In this document: piece after piece, positions 15,253-23,568 of the stretch | Position numbering within the stretch: position 1 is the stretch's first letter | Layout of the letters: the number at the start of each line of letters is the position of its first letter | Origin: Candidatus Saccharimonadota bacterium | GTDB lineage: Bacteria; Patescibacteriota; Saccharimonadia; Saccharimonadales; Saccharimonadaceae | DNA length: 46,120 bases | NCBI GenBank assembly: GCA_017447485.1 | Contig: JAFSNI010000024.1 | Span: 1-46,120 of the forward strand | Direction: 5' to 3' | Position numbers and translations under genes: made by a program | The notes under the pieces: model-generated | Told to the model about the DNA's origin: nothing | What the model saw: the letters and a program-made list of their open reading frames with translations, nothing else | Database searches by the model: none

Positions 15253-16746
15253 TTATTCTAACCCTTCAACGCTCGAAATCTCATCCACTCCAATATTTTC
15301 ATTCGTTGCATCAAGCCCAGTCGCTGAAACCGTCACCGTCGCCCCGTTCGAGCCAACTGTTCCCCATTCGCTCGTACCCGAAGCCAACACAAAATACCCA
15401 TCTTGATAAAAGCTCGCCGTCACATCCGTCAGCGTAATCTCTGCCTCTGTATTCGTCACGAAGAAGAATGGCGCCGTCGTATAAACACTCGAGGATGGCA
15501 AAATCGTCAAAGTCGAATCCGTCGCCGTAAATGAGCCCTTACCCACCGAAGCGTCACCTGACATCGACTGATAAATCATTACTGCCGCATTGTCAACATT
15601 GTTCCGATTCCCGATGCCGTTCGTCGAGAAATTACAGCCATCAAGCGTAATCGAATTCTTGCCTTCCACTACCGCAATTTGCGCCCCGTTCGCTGTACCA
15701 GTTGAGCTCGAAACCGTAATATCACCAGTCGAATAAATCAACGGTGAACCAGCTCCTTCTGTCGAAAGCGTCATATTCGTAGCTGTCACCGTCCCAGCTC
15801 CACGATCCGTCGCCAGCGATGCCGAAGAGCCACCCTGCGTTGCAATCGTCACCGTATCAGCCGTAATTGTACCACCATAAGTCGCATGGAGCCCCCGTGA
15901 ACCATTTAGCGAAGTTGCAATTGACGCATCCTGAATGTCGACCGCACCCCCGTTCGTTGCTACCACCGCATTCGCGCCAGAAGCATTAGTCGTGATCGTC
16001 GCGCCATTAATCGTCGCCGTTGACCCCTCGCCAACCACCACGATCGCCGAATTCATGCCATAAAAACTATAATCGTCACCTTGTCCCTGAAAATCCGCCG
16101 CACCAGTCTTACTGATATTCACATTCCCCTGAATCGTCAAAGAGCCACCATTCGCGACCAAGAACACTACCTGATTATCCGCCAGTGATTCGTAAGTCCC
16201 CGACCCAATCGTCGCCTCAATCCCATCTACCAAATAAGCCGCCGTATAAGTCACCGCCTGGCCGCCAATCGTCGTCGTCACCGTCCCCGCCGAAAGCTCT
16301 GTATTTTCTAACGGTTCCTCATCCTCTTCTTCGTCAGTATTGTCACTCACTGCACCACTACCAGAATTACCGCTATTATTTCCACTGCTAGATTTTGGCA
16401 AATTCATCACCACTAGAACCGCAGCCACCGCAATAACGAGCACTCCCACTACTGTCGCCAAAATTATCGTCATTTTATTATTTTTCTTCGGCTTTTCCGC
16501 TTGTGCCATTTGTTGCTCGGCTACCGCCACCGGTTCCTGCATCGCCGCCTCCATCGCCGCCTCCATTGACGCCGATTCTGGCTGCCCATTTATCATCGGC
16601 TGGTCAACTGGTTGTTCAGCTGGCTGCGAAATCACCGGCTGAGTCGAAGCAGGCTGTTCAGGCGCTGGATTCGGCACCGAATCCGGAGTTGGGTTCGGTG
16701 GTGTTACGTTATTATTCAAGTTATTCTCAAAATTATTACCATCCAT
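15253..16746 (-). CDS. Membrane-anchored surface protein with beta-helix-like outer domain
   Basis: 497 aa with no signal peptide. The cytoplasmic N-terminus (about 1-90) is rich in Asn, Pro and Gln; one membrane helix follows (about 93-115, MTIILATVVGVLVIAVAAV), then a Gly/Ser/Asn linker with an acidic DEEEDEEP patch, and 340 residues of repeated short beta strands rich in Thr, Ser, Ala, Gly and Val. The patterns TINGATITT, VDIQDASIAT and TVTATNMTLS fit a right-handed parallel beta-helix like those in adhesins. It is leaderless. The same Pro/Gln-rich tail plus helix layout is seen at 26729-27469. It is possibly an adhesin for host contact; fold and role are inferred. Confidence 0.72.
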   Translation of the reverse strand: MDGNNFENNLNNNVTPPNPTPDSVPNPAPEQPASTQPVISQPAEQPVDQPMINGQPESASMEAAMEAAMQEPVAVAEQQMAQAEKPKKNNKMTIILATVVGVLVIAVAAVLVVMNLPKSSSGNNSGNSGSGAVSDNTDEEEDEEPLENTELSAGTVTTTIGGQAVTYTAAYLVDGIEATIGSGTYESLADNQVVFLVANGGSLTIQGNVNISKTGAADFQGQGDDYSFYGMNSAIVVVGEGSTATINGATITTNASGANAVVATNGGAVDIQDASIATSLNGSRGLHATYGGTITADTVTIATQGGSSASLATDRGAGTVTATNMTLSTEGAGSPLIYSTGDITVSSSTGTANGAQIAVVEGKNSITLDGCNFSTNGIGNRNNVDNAAVMIYQSMSGDASVGKGSFTATDSTLTILPSSSVYTTAPFFFVTNTEAEITLTDVTASFYQDGYFVLASGTSEWGTVGSNGATVTVSATGLDATNENIGVDEISSVEGLE

Positions 16747-16753
16747 AATATCT

Positions 16754-16784
16754 ATTATACACTAAAAAGCATAAAAAGTATCAA
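16754..16784 (-). promoter_or_regulatory. Promoter of the beta-helix surface gene
   Basis: TTGATA (16779-16784), a 19-bp spacer and TATAAT (16754-16759), 7 bases before the ATG at 16746. It lies in the end of rnhB-yraN. Confidence 0.55.
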
Positions 16785-17746
16785 ATAATCGGAAACCAAT
16801 TTAAAACTTCATAGTTCCCATCCACATCTGCCACCGCCAGCACCGGGTCAAACGCAACATATTGTTTCTGATATTTCAAAAAACTTTCCGCCGCAAACCG
16901 CATTCGTTTTATTTTCGCCGCGTCCACCGCTGCTAATCCTCCGCCAAAATCCCGCGACGTTCTTGTTTTTACTTCCGTAAAATAAATCTTTCCTTCAAAA
17001 ATCGACACCACATCAATTTCATAAAATTTCGTTTTAAAATTTCGCGCTACAACCTTATGCCCCAGCCTAGACAAATATTCACAAACCGCCGTCTCTCCAC
17101 GCCCACCAATCAATGTTGTATTTTTTACAACATTTACCATACCATCGCCATTCCGATCAAACCCCACCATGCTCTTAATCGGCTCAAAACTCTTCCGATG
17201 CTCCGCACAAACCCCAATCTCACAAATTGCCTTAAGATGCACGGCAGTTCCATATCCCATATTCTTCTCAAACCCATACCCTGGGAACTTCCCAGCAACT
17301 TCTTTCATATAGTTATCTCTTGCTACCTTCGCAATAATCGACGCCGCCGAGACCTCTTTAATCAAATCGTCCGCTTTCACCGCCGTCGAAACAAACTGCG
17401 CGAGAGAAGTCCCGCTTAGAAAATTTACCTTCCCATCAATCACAATTTGCAAAAACGCCACTTTCCGTTTCTGCACCTCTTCCACCGCTCGCCGCGTCGC
17501 TAGTCTCAGCGCCTCCGAAATTCCCACCGAGTCCAATTCTTCTGGAAACACCCAACCAAACCCATAGGCCGGCACCTCCGCCAAAATTATCGCCGAGAGC
17601 TCTTCTCGCTTTTTCATCGACAACTTCTTAGAATCCCGCAGCGAAAAAACCCACTCTGGTTTTTCTTCCGGCAAAATTACCGCCCCCACAACAAGCGGAC
17701 CCGCTAGGGGTCCGCGTCCAACTTCATCTATTCCCAGAATCGCCAT
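16781..17746 (-). CDS. rnhB: RNase HII fused to a YraN/UPF0102 domain
   Basis: 321 aa. Residues 1-200 are RNase HII, which cuts RNA in RNA-DNA hybrids: IDEVGRGPLAGP with the first two catalytic acids (D7, E8), RDSKKLS, and SAASIIAKVARD. Residues about 212-321 form a UPF0102/YraN nuclease-fold domain: RGETAVCEYLSRLGHKV, ARNFKTKFYEIDVV and YFTEVKTRTS, i.e. the D-(x)n-E-x-K pattern of restriction-like nucleases. rnhB and yraN are often neighbours in bacteria; here they are one chain. The ATG shares its A with the stop of rplS (TAATG), so translation is coupled. Confidence 0.9.
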   Translation of the reverse strand: MAILGIDEVGRGPLAGPLVVGAVILPEEKPEWVFSLRDSKKLSMKKREELSAIILAEVPAYGFGWVFPEELDSVGISEALRLATRRAVEEVQKRKVAFLQIVIDGKVNFLSGTSLAQFVSTAVKADDLIKEVSAASIIAKVARDNYMKEVAGKFPGYGFEKNMGYGTAVHLKAICEIGVCAEHRKSFEPIKSMVGFDRNGDGMVNVVKNTTLIGGRGETAVCEYLSRLGHKVVARNFKTKFYEIDVVSIFEGKIYFTEVKTRTSRDFGGGLAAVDAAKIKRMRFAAESFLKYQKQYVAFDPVLAVADVDGNYEVLNWFPII

Positions 17747-18207
17747 TAAGCTTCCGCTGGTGTTTCAGCTTTTTCTTCCACCGGGGCCTCATTAGCTTCA
17801 GTAGCCGGTTCTTCCACCACTTCAACTTCTTTCACATCGTTCACCGCTGCGCGGTCAAAATCACGACCCGTTAACCTTGCCGACTTACCAGAACGCTCGC
17901 GAAGATATGAAAGATTATTGCGACGCACTTTCGAACGCTTTGTAATCTCAATCTTTTCAACCAAAGGAGAATGAATCAGATAAGACTTTTCCACACCAAC
18001 GCCAGAAGTCACCTTGCGCACCACAATTCGTGCCGTATGCGACTCCTTACGGTCAACCCGAATCACTACGCCTTCAAAAGTCTGCAACCGGAATTTCTCA
18101 CCTTCCTTAATTTTCTGAGTGACTTTCACGGTATCACCAGAGCGCACGTCAACCACCGCCTTTTTCTTCTGCGCATCACCGATTTGTTTTAGAATCGAAA
18201 AACTCAT
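17746..18207 (-). CDS. rplS: Ribosomal protein bL19
   Basis: 153 aa. The conserved L19 body is clear: SGDTVKVTQKIKEGEK, RLQTFEGVVIRV, GVEKSYLIHSPLVEKIEI and RSKVRRNNLSYLRERSGKSAR. About 35 extra C-terminal residues are acidic and rich in Glu, Pro and Ala, not part of the usual 115-residue protein. AAAGGATA precedes the ATG and an extended -10 box lies at 18237-18245. It is co-transcribed with rnhB-yraN. Confidence 0.95.
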   Translation of the reverse strand: MSFSILKQIGDAQKKKAVVDVRSGDTVKVTQKIKEGEKFRLQTFEGVVIRVDRKESHTARIVVRKVTSGVGVEKSYLIHSPLVEKIEITKRSKVRRNNLSYLRERSGKSARLTGRDFDRAAVNDVKEVEVVEEPATEANEAPVEEKAETPAEA

Positions 18208-18236
18208 ATTATCCTTTTATTACACAATTACCTGTA

Positions 18237-18245
18237 ATTATACCA
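18237..18245 (-). promoter_or_regulatory. Extended -10 promoter of rplS
   Basis: TGGTATAAT on the minus strand; a leader of about 23 bases with AAAGGA. Confidence 0.68.
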
Positions 18246-18273
18246 CGCTTATCCTACTTTAGCAAGTAGATTT

Positions 18274-18849
18274 TTAGCTTTTTAGCGCCAACCGCACCCT
18301 TTCTTCCACCGGCAGACTACTATCAATTCCCTCCAGCGCCGCCGTTGCTTCCTTCAGCGGGAATCCCAGCGCCATCAACGCATCCAGCGCCTCATCGGAA
18401 GCCTGAGTTACCGTCGCAAATTTCGCTTCCGTCGCCCCATAATGCGACGGTATCCCCACCTTGTCCCGAAGATCCACGATCACCCTTTCCGCCGACTTCT
18501 TCCCGACGCCTGACGCTTTTGAGATAAACGCCGTGTCGCCATTCGCAATCGCATTTCGCACTTCCTCCGCTTCCGCAAGTGACAAAATTGCAATTCCCGC
18601 CTTTGGCCCAATCCCTTGCACTGAAATCAAAAGCTCAAAAATCTTCTTCGCCATCAGCGACGAAAACCCATACAACTCTTCCGAGTTCTCTCGCACCGCA
18701 TGATACGTGAAAAACTTTCGCTCCTCTCCAAGCATTGCGTTCTCAAAATCCGGCGTCGGCACTAACATCTCATACCCCACCCCTGAGACGTCCACAATCA
18801 CCGAGTTTCCAAATTTTTCCGAAACCACTCCTCTAATATGCGCTATCAT
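18274..18849 (-). CDS. ruvA: Holliday junction branch migration protein RuvA
   Basis: 191 aa, normal length. OB-fold N-terminal domain (GNSVIVDVSGVGYEMLVP), two helix-hairpin-helix motifs (LLISVQGIGPKAGIAIL and ISKASGVGKKSAERVI), and a C-terminal domain III (DEALDALMALGF) that contacts RuvB. RuvA binds four-way junctions and loads RuvB. The ATG overlaps the ruvC stop (ATGA). No ruvB is in the window. Confidence 0.95.
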   Translation of the reverse strand: MIAHIRGVVSEKFGNSVIVDVSGVGYEMLVPTPDFENAMLGEERKFFTYHAVRENSEELYGFSSLMAKKIFELLISVQGIGPKAGIAILSLAEAEEVRNAIANGDTAFISKASGVGKKSAERVIVDLRDKVGIPSHYGATEAKFATVTQASDEALDALMALGFPLKEATAALEGIDSSLPVEERVRLALKS

Positions 18850-19370
18850 CGTTTCCCCTTTCTTGAATTGGAAAACTTATAATCATCATTTTTACCAGCC
18901 AAATATAGAAAACTACACGTAATTGCCGCCGCTAATGCATCCGCCGCATCATCCGGTTTCGGCTTTTTTTCTAAGCCAAGATGCACTCTCGCCATCTCCG
19001 AAATCTGCGCCTTCGTCGCCGCTCCATATCCCGTTAAACTTTTCTTAATCTCGTTTGGCGTATATTCATAAACCGGCAGTTTCTTTTGCGCCGCGATAAG
19101 AAGCACAATCCCCCTCGCTTCCGCCACCGCAATTCCCGTCGTAATATTTTTTGCAAAAAACAACTTTTCAATCGCCACGATTTCCGGCTTCGTCTCTTCA
19201 AACACCTGAAGAACCGAATCATATAATTCTAAAAGCCGCGACGGCAAATCTAAATCCACCGTCGTCGTTACCACCCCAAAATCTAGTGCCCTCGCTCCTG
19301 CCCGCGAAGCCGTTTCAATCAATCCAAACCCGCACCTTCCAAGCCCCGGGTCAATTCCTAAAATCCTCAT
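18846..19370 (-). CDS. ruvC: Holliday junction resolvase RuvC
   Basis: 174 aa. RNase H-fold endonuclease that cuts Holliday junctions. Acidic catalytic residues are seen in ILGIDPGLGRCGFG (D7), VAIEKLFFAKN (Glu) and KPDDAADALAAAI (C-terminal Asp pair). It overlaps radA upstream and ruvA downstream by 4 bases each, giving a coupled radA-ruvC-ruvA operon for recombination. Confidence 0.95.
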   Translation of the reverse strand: MRILGIDPGLGRCGFGLIETASRAGARALDFGVVTTTVDLDLPSRLLELYDSVLQVFEETKPEIVAIEKLFFAKNITTGIAVAEARGIVLLIAAQKKLPVYEYTPNEIKKSLTGYGAATKAQISEMARVHLGLEKKPKPDDAADALAAAITCSFLYLAGKNDDYKFSNSRKGKR

Positions 19371-20716
19371 TTCACATACCTAATTAAAGTTTCTCTCAAA
19401 TCTTTCGCCGGTATCACAAATTTATCATGCACCGTAGAAGGCCCAATCGCGTGCAAGAAACCTAGCTTCCGTGCCTCCGCAATTCTCTGATCCGCCCGAA
19501 ACGCCGACCTAATCTCACCGCCAAGCCCCACTTCTCCAAACACTACATATTCCTCACCTAGTTTCCGCCCCGCCACTGCCGACGCAATCGCCATACAAAT
19601 TGCGAGATCCGCCGCTGAGTCATTCAGTTTCATTCCACCCACCACATTCACAAAAATGTCTTTATCCGATAGTTTTAATTTCGTTCTTCGCTCCAAAACC
19701 GCAATTAAAAGATTTAACCGATTAAGATCAAATCCCGAAGCCGTCCGCTTCGGATAACCAAAGTTCGTCGGAGTTGCAAGCGCCTGAATTTCAACCAAAA
19801 TTGGCCGATTCCCCTCAAGCGTCGCCAAAATCACCGATCCGTCCGTATTCGTCCTTTCCGCCAGCAACGCCGCCGATGGGTTTTGCACTTCCTTCAACCC
19901 AGATTCCGCCATCTCAAAAATCGCCACTTCGTTTGTTGATCCAAACCGATTTTTCACCGCCCGCACCGTCTTAAATCCACCGTACCGATCCCCCTCAAAA
20001 TTTAGCACCACATCCACCAAATGTTCCAAAACCTTCGGCCCCGCCAAAGTCCCGTCCTTCGTCACGTGCCCCACAATCACCACCGCCGTATCCGTCGCCT
20101 TTGCCGCCCGAATAATCAAATTCCCGCAGTTTGTCACCTGCGAAACTGTCCCTGGCGCGCTAGAAATCTCATCCATCGCCAGTGTCTGAATTGAATCCAC
20201 AATCACGAGATCAAACTCGCCCGTTTCAATTGTCTTTGCGATATCATTACCAGAAGTCGACGCCGCAAAGTTCAATCTCTCCGAATCCGCCCCCAGCCTT
20301 TCCGCACGTAATTTCACTTGCCCCGCGCTCTCCTCACCCGAAACATAAAGCACGTCATGTCCTTTTGAAATCTCAGCGCAAATTTGCATCAGAAGCGTTG
20401 ACTTTCCAATCCCCGGCTGCCCCGCCAGAAGCATTACCGACCCCATTAAAATCCCACCTCCAAGCACCGTATTTAAGTCCGAAAACTCCGTTAAAAGTCT
20501 TGCTTTCGCGTCACTCGGCACCACCGTCTTTAATTTTACAAAATCCAACTTCTTTCCCGAAACTTGCCCCTTCGACACCGCCGACTTCCCCGCCCCCGCA
20601 GTCTCTAAAGCTTGTTCCACCAAAGAATTCCACGCATTACAATTCGTGCATTGTCCCATCCATTTTGCATATGTCGCCCCGCACTGCTGGCAAACAAATT
20701 GGCTCCGACTCTTCAT
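19367..20716 (-). CDS. radA: DNA repair protein RadA
   Basis: 449 aa. N-terminal zinc finger (CQQCGATYAKWMGQC, then C), RecA-like ATPase with Walker A GQPGIGKST, the RadA-specific KNRFGSTNE motif, and a C-terminal Lon-protease-like domain (VNVVGGMKLNDSAADLAI). RadA is a branch-migration helicase in recombination. The promoter TGATATAAT (20723-20731) ends 6 bases before the ATG, so the operon is predicted leaderless. Confidence 0.95.
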   Translation of the reverse strand: MKSRSQFVCQQCGATYAKWMGQCTNCNAWNSLVEQALETAGAGKSAVSKGQVSGKKLDFVKLKTVVPSDAKARLLTEFSDLNTVLGGGILMGSVMLLAGQPGIGKSTLLMQICAEISKGHDVLYVSGEESAGQVKLRAERLGADSERLNFAASTSGNDIAKTIETGEFDLVIVDSIQTLAMDEISSAPGTVSQVTNCGNLIIRAAKATDTAVVIVGHVTKDGTLAGPKVLEHLVDVVLNFEGDRYGGFKTVRAVKNRFGSTNEVAIFEMAESGLKEVQNPSAALLAERTNTDGSVILATLEGNRPILVEIQALATPTNFGYPKRTASGFDLNRLNLLIAVLERRTKLKLSDKDIFVNVVGGMKLNDSAADLAICMAIASAVAGRKLGEEYVVFGEVGLGGEIRSAFRADQRIAEARKLGFLHAIGPSTVHDKFVIPAKDLRETLIRYVK

Positions 20717-20722
20717 AGAGTT

Positions 20723-20731
20723 ATTATATCA
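20723..20731 (-). promoter_or_regulatory. Extended -10 promoter, leaderless radA
   Basis: TGATATAAT ends 6 bases before the ATG at 20716. It overlaps the last codon and stop of the upstream Mur ligase gene. Confidence 0.7.
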
Positions 20732-21949
20732 CAAGCCCAGCTTTTCTCGTAGCCACCCGTCTGCTGGCCCCGCCGTCATCAAAATTACAAGATACCCCGC
20801 GTCGCGCCACTCCAAAATCTCATCAAACAGGCCATCATTAAGCTCCACCGTCTCCGCCACGTCAATCCCCTTATATAATTCTTCTGGCTCTAAAACCCCC
20901 AGCTTCGGATTTTCCCGCGTCAAATACGTCGGCAACCAAAAAATCTTCTTCGCCCCATCAAATGCATGCAAATACCCATCACGCACCTCATGCTGCCTCG
21001 TATTTTGGTGCGGCTGATAAACCACTACCACCCCATTAAGACCATCTAGCTCCGCCTGTTCCCGCGCCACGTCCATCGTCGCTTTCACTTCCTCTGGATG
21101 ATGTGCGTAATCCGTATAAATCCCATCCGCCAGCCGTTCAAACCTCCGCCCCACTCCCGGAAATTCATTCAGCACATTAATCACTTTTTTAAAACCTGTC
21201 ACCTTTTGCCGCATCATCACAACCGCCCCCATGGCGAGCGTCGCATCGCCACGCCTTGCTTCTCCCGCCAATTTAAAACTCCCGGTCTCCAATTTTCCAT
21301 CCTCGGCCACTTCCAGCACATTCTCACTCTGGTCCCTAAATTGCTCAAAAGCCGCCTTGTAGTCCTCTTCCGTCGAATAAATATCCGGATGATCATAACT
21401 CACGCACGTGATCACCGCTAGCCACGGATGATATTTCAAAAAATTCCGATCATATTCATCCGCCTCATATACAAAATATTCATCCCCCTTATGATATGCT
21501 CCGCTCGGCGCAAAGCCCAACGTCGTTCCCACTACATACGAAACCGGCATCCCCAGCTTCAAACTCGCCCAAACAATCATTGAAGTCGTCGTAGTCTTTC
21601 CGTGCGTTCCCGCCACCGCCACCATCTTTAACCCCAATTTGTCAACCAAAAACGCCGTAAAATCATCTCGTTTCGTGCACTTCACCCCAGCCTTGCGCGC
21701 CACCAAAAGCTCCGGATGATTCTCCGGCAACGCCGACGTATAAACAAACCAGTCTAATCCTTCCAGATTCTTCTTCAAAAACTCTCCGTCTTGCTCTCCG
21801 ACAGAAACTTCAATTCCCGCATCAGCTAGCTCTTCATAAATCGCCCCCTTGGCAAGGTCCGAACCTAGAACTTCAAATCCCGCATCTTTTGCCATCAGCG
21901 CCAACGGCCCCATCCCCGTCCCTGATATCCCCGAAATATAGACTTTCAT
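20729..21949 (-). CDS. MurC/Mpl-type UDP-N-acetylmuramate peptide ligase
   Basis: 406 aa from the ATG at 21949; an ATG at 21964 lies upstream of the -10 box and is rejected. N-terminal Rossmann-like UDP-binding domain (YISGISGTGMGPLALMAK), central ATP site AGTHGKTTTTS, then YEADEYDRNF and CVSYDHPDIY typical of MurC, and a C-terminal domain with YTDYAHHPEEV. MurC adds L-alanine to UDP-MurNAc in the cytoplasm; Mpl adds recycled peptide. The protein is shorter than usual MurC (about 450-490 aa) and its N-terminus has some Mpl flavour, so I leave the symbol blank. Confidence 0.85.
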   Translation of the reverse strand: MKVYISGISGTGMGPLALMAKDAGFEVLGSDLAKGAIYEELADAGIEVSVGEQDGEFLKKNLEGLDWFVYTSALPENHPELLVARKAGVKCTKRDDFTAFLVDKLGLKMVAVAGTHGKTTTTSMIVWASLKLGMPVSYVVGTTLGFAPSGAYHKGDEYFVYEADEYDRNFLKYHPWLAVITCVSYDHPDIYSTEEDYKAAFEQFRDQSENVLEVAEDGKLETGSFKLAGEARRGDATLAMGAVVMMRQKVTGFKKVINVLNEFPGVGRRFERLADGIYTDYAHHPEEVKATMDVAREQAELDGLNGVVVVYQPHQNTRQHEVRDGYLHAFDGAKKIFWLPTYLTRENPKLGVLEPEELYKGIDVAETVELNDGLFDEILEWRDAGYLVILMTAGPADGWLREKLGL

Positions 21950-21961
21950 GATATAATTATA
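21949..21961. promoter_or_regulatory. Overlapping divergent -10 boxes, both genes leaderless
   Basis: Plus strand: TGATATAAT (21949-21957), six bases, then the tsaE ATG (21964). Minus strand: TATAAT (complement of 21956-21961), six bases, then the Mur ligase ATG (21949). Only 14 bp separate the two ATGs and the -10 boxes share two bases. Confidence 0.72.
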
Positions 21962-21963
21962 CA

Positions 21964-22362
21964 ATGAGAATCAATTCCGAGCAAGAAATGTTAGCGCTTG
22001 GCGAATCCTTCGCTAAAAACTCGCCCCGCATCATTGAGCTAATCGGCGACGTCGGCGCCGGCAAGACTACTTTTGTTCGCGGCCTCGCTAAAGGTCTCGG
22101 CATCAAAGAACCAGTGACCAGCCCCAGCTTCACCATCTCCAAATCCTATGCTTGTCCAAACGGCCAAACCCTTGTCCACTACGATTTTTATCGCCTCGCT
22201 GACCCCGGCCTGATGCAAGACGACTTAAAAGAATCTATCGACAGCCCAAACAACATCACCGTCATCGAATGGGCCGAATCCGTCTCAAACATTTTGCCTG
22301 AAAATCGCACCATTATCAGCATAATCTATAACGACGACGGCTCGCGCGAGGTAACTTTATGA
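21964..22362 (+). CDS. tsaE: tRNA t6A biosynthesis ATPase TsaE
   Basis: 132 aa. Walker A GDVGAGKTTFVRG, SPSFTISKSY, YDFYRL and the final IEWAES motif define TsaE (YjeE), the ATPase of the TsaBDE complex that makes t6A37 on ANN-decoding tRNAs. It overlaps tsaB by 4 bases (ATGA). Confidence 0.93.
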   Translation: MRINSEQEMLALGESFAKNSPRIIELIGDVGAGKTTFVRGLAKGLGIKEPVTSPSFTISKSYACPNGQTLVHYDFYRLADPGLMQDDLKESIDSPNNITVIEWAESVSNILPENRTIISIIYNDDGSREVTL

Positions 22363-22691
22363 AATTATATCTAGACACCAGCACCCCTACCACCATTCTA
22401 AAACTCGACGATAAAACTTACGAATGGGAATCCGGCCGCGATCTCGCCGAAAATCTTCTCGATTTTATTCATAAAAAACTACAAGAAAATCACAAAACTT
22501 GGCAAGATCTCGAAGAAATTACTTTCATGTCCGGCCCCGGCTCTTTCACTGGCCTTCGCATCGGCGCCACCGTCGTGAACGCCCTCGCGAGCGAACTAAA
22601 CATCCCATTAAAAAACCACAAGGGCGAACTCCAAAAAATTATCGTTCCCGATTATGGCCGCGCCGCCAATATCTCACAGCCGCGCAAATAA
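22359..22691 (+). CDS. tsaB: Short TsaB (YeaZ)-like protein
   Basis: 110 aa, about half the usual 220-230. The N-terminal ASKHA lobe is present: LYLDTSTPTTILKL and the family signature SGPGSFTGLRIG. The chain ends soon after IPLKNHKGEL, so the second lobe is missing. The reading frame is clean and coupled to tsaE, so this may be a natural minimal form rather than decay. The last 53 bases overlap the convergent gene at 22639-23532. Confidence 0.82.
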   Translation: MKLYLDTSTPTTILKLDDKTYEWESGRDLAENLLDFIHKKLQENHKTWQDLEEITFMSGPGSFTGLRIGATVVNALASELNIPLKNHKGELQKIIVPDYGRAANISQPRK

Positions 22692-23532
22692 TCACCCCCG
22701 CCGCTATCGCAATCATCCCAAACGACAGCCCCTTAACCACATTCGCTGTCGCCATTATTTTACTCTGATTCAGCCCCACCACCAAGCTCTCCCCTAGCGG
22801 CGCCATATACCCCGGATTCGTCGGGTCATATGCCACCATCTCCGTCCCCTCAACCGTATTAAGCACCATGTTCGCTATCCGCACCGAAAACACCGAACTT
22901 TTACTATCCCGGTTCGCATGAAACACTCGCACCACCCCCTCTTGCGCTTCTTTCAAATTCACCCCCGTATAAGCCAAACTTTCTTTCTCCACCCCAGCAT
23001 AGACCTCGCCTTTCTCATTAATCACAAATCGCCCCGTCGTCGCTCCGTGGATCCCGCCCATGTCAATCACCAGCTTATTTCCCACAAACACAAACGTATC
23101 ATCGTCCGCCGTAATCTCAAATTTCTCTTTTCCATTCGCTAGCACCATAAACGGCAAGCCAAAGCTCATCGTAAACAGCCCTTCCACCGGTTGAAAATCT
23201 GTCACCTCAAAAACTAAACCATCACCAACCTCAGAAAGTGTAATTTCTCCGCTTTGCGCCGCGCTAACGCCTTCAACATTCTTGAACCACCGCCGAAAAT
23301 TCTCCCCGGCAACCCCACGGTTCGTCGTCAATTCTCCCCCCACCGCCACCGGCAAATACTCATCATTTAATTCCCACTCCACTAAACCAGTTTCAACCGC
23401 ATCATAATACCCACCACAATCCGTCCATTCAAACTGCCGATTCTTCAGCGCCGCTCGCGCCACCGCCGAACTGTCGTAAAGATTTACGCATTCATCCGCC
23501 ACTTGCGAATAATACAAAACCGGAACTTTCAT
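22639..23532 (-). CDS. Fibro-slime/PA14-like domain protein with C-terminal membrane anchor
   Basis: 297 aa from the leaderless ATG at 23532. The central stretch DDDTFVFVGNKLVIDMGG with IHG after it is the fibro-slime/PA14-like signature. A membrane helix lies near residues 268-288 (GMIAIAAGVIICAAV), followed by a basic tail. No signal peptide is visible at the N-terminus (MKVPVLYYSQ), odd for a domain that is extracellular elsewhere. Either it is exported without a cleaved signal or the export part is lost. Promoter at 23539-23568. Confidence 0.65.
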   Translation of the reverse strand: MKVPVLYYSQVADECVNLYDSSAVARAALKNRQFEWTDCGGYYDAVETGLVEWELNDEYLPVAVGGELTTNRGVAGENFRRWFKNVEGVSAAQSGEITLSEVGDGLVFEVTDFQPVEGLFTMSFGLPFMVLANGKEKFEITADDDTFVFVGNKLVIDMGGIHGATTGRFVINEKGEVYAGVEKESLAYTGVNLKEAQEGVVRVFHANRDSKSSVFSVRIANMVLNTVEGTEMVAYDPTNPGYMAPLGESLVVGLNQSKIMATANVVKGLSFGMIAIAAGVIICAAVRYWRRGHNRER

Positions 23533-23538
23533 ACCCCC

Positions 23539-23568
23539 ATTATACAACTTATGCAATAATTTCGTCAA
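23539..23568 (-). promoter_or_regulatory. Promoter of the fibro-slime-like gene
   Basis: TTGACG (23563-23568), an 18-bp spacer and TATAAT (23539-23544), 6 bases before the ATG. The -35 box lies in the last codons of clpP. Confidence 0.65.
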
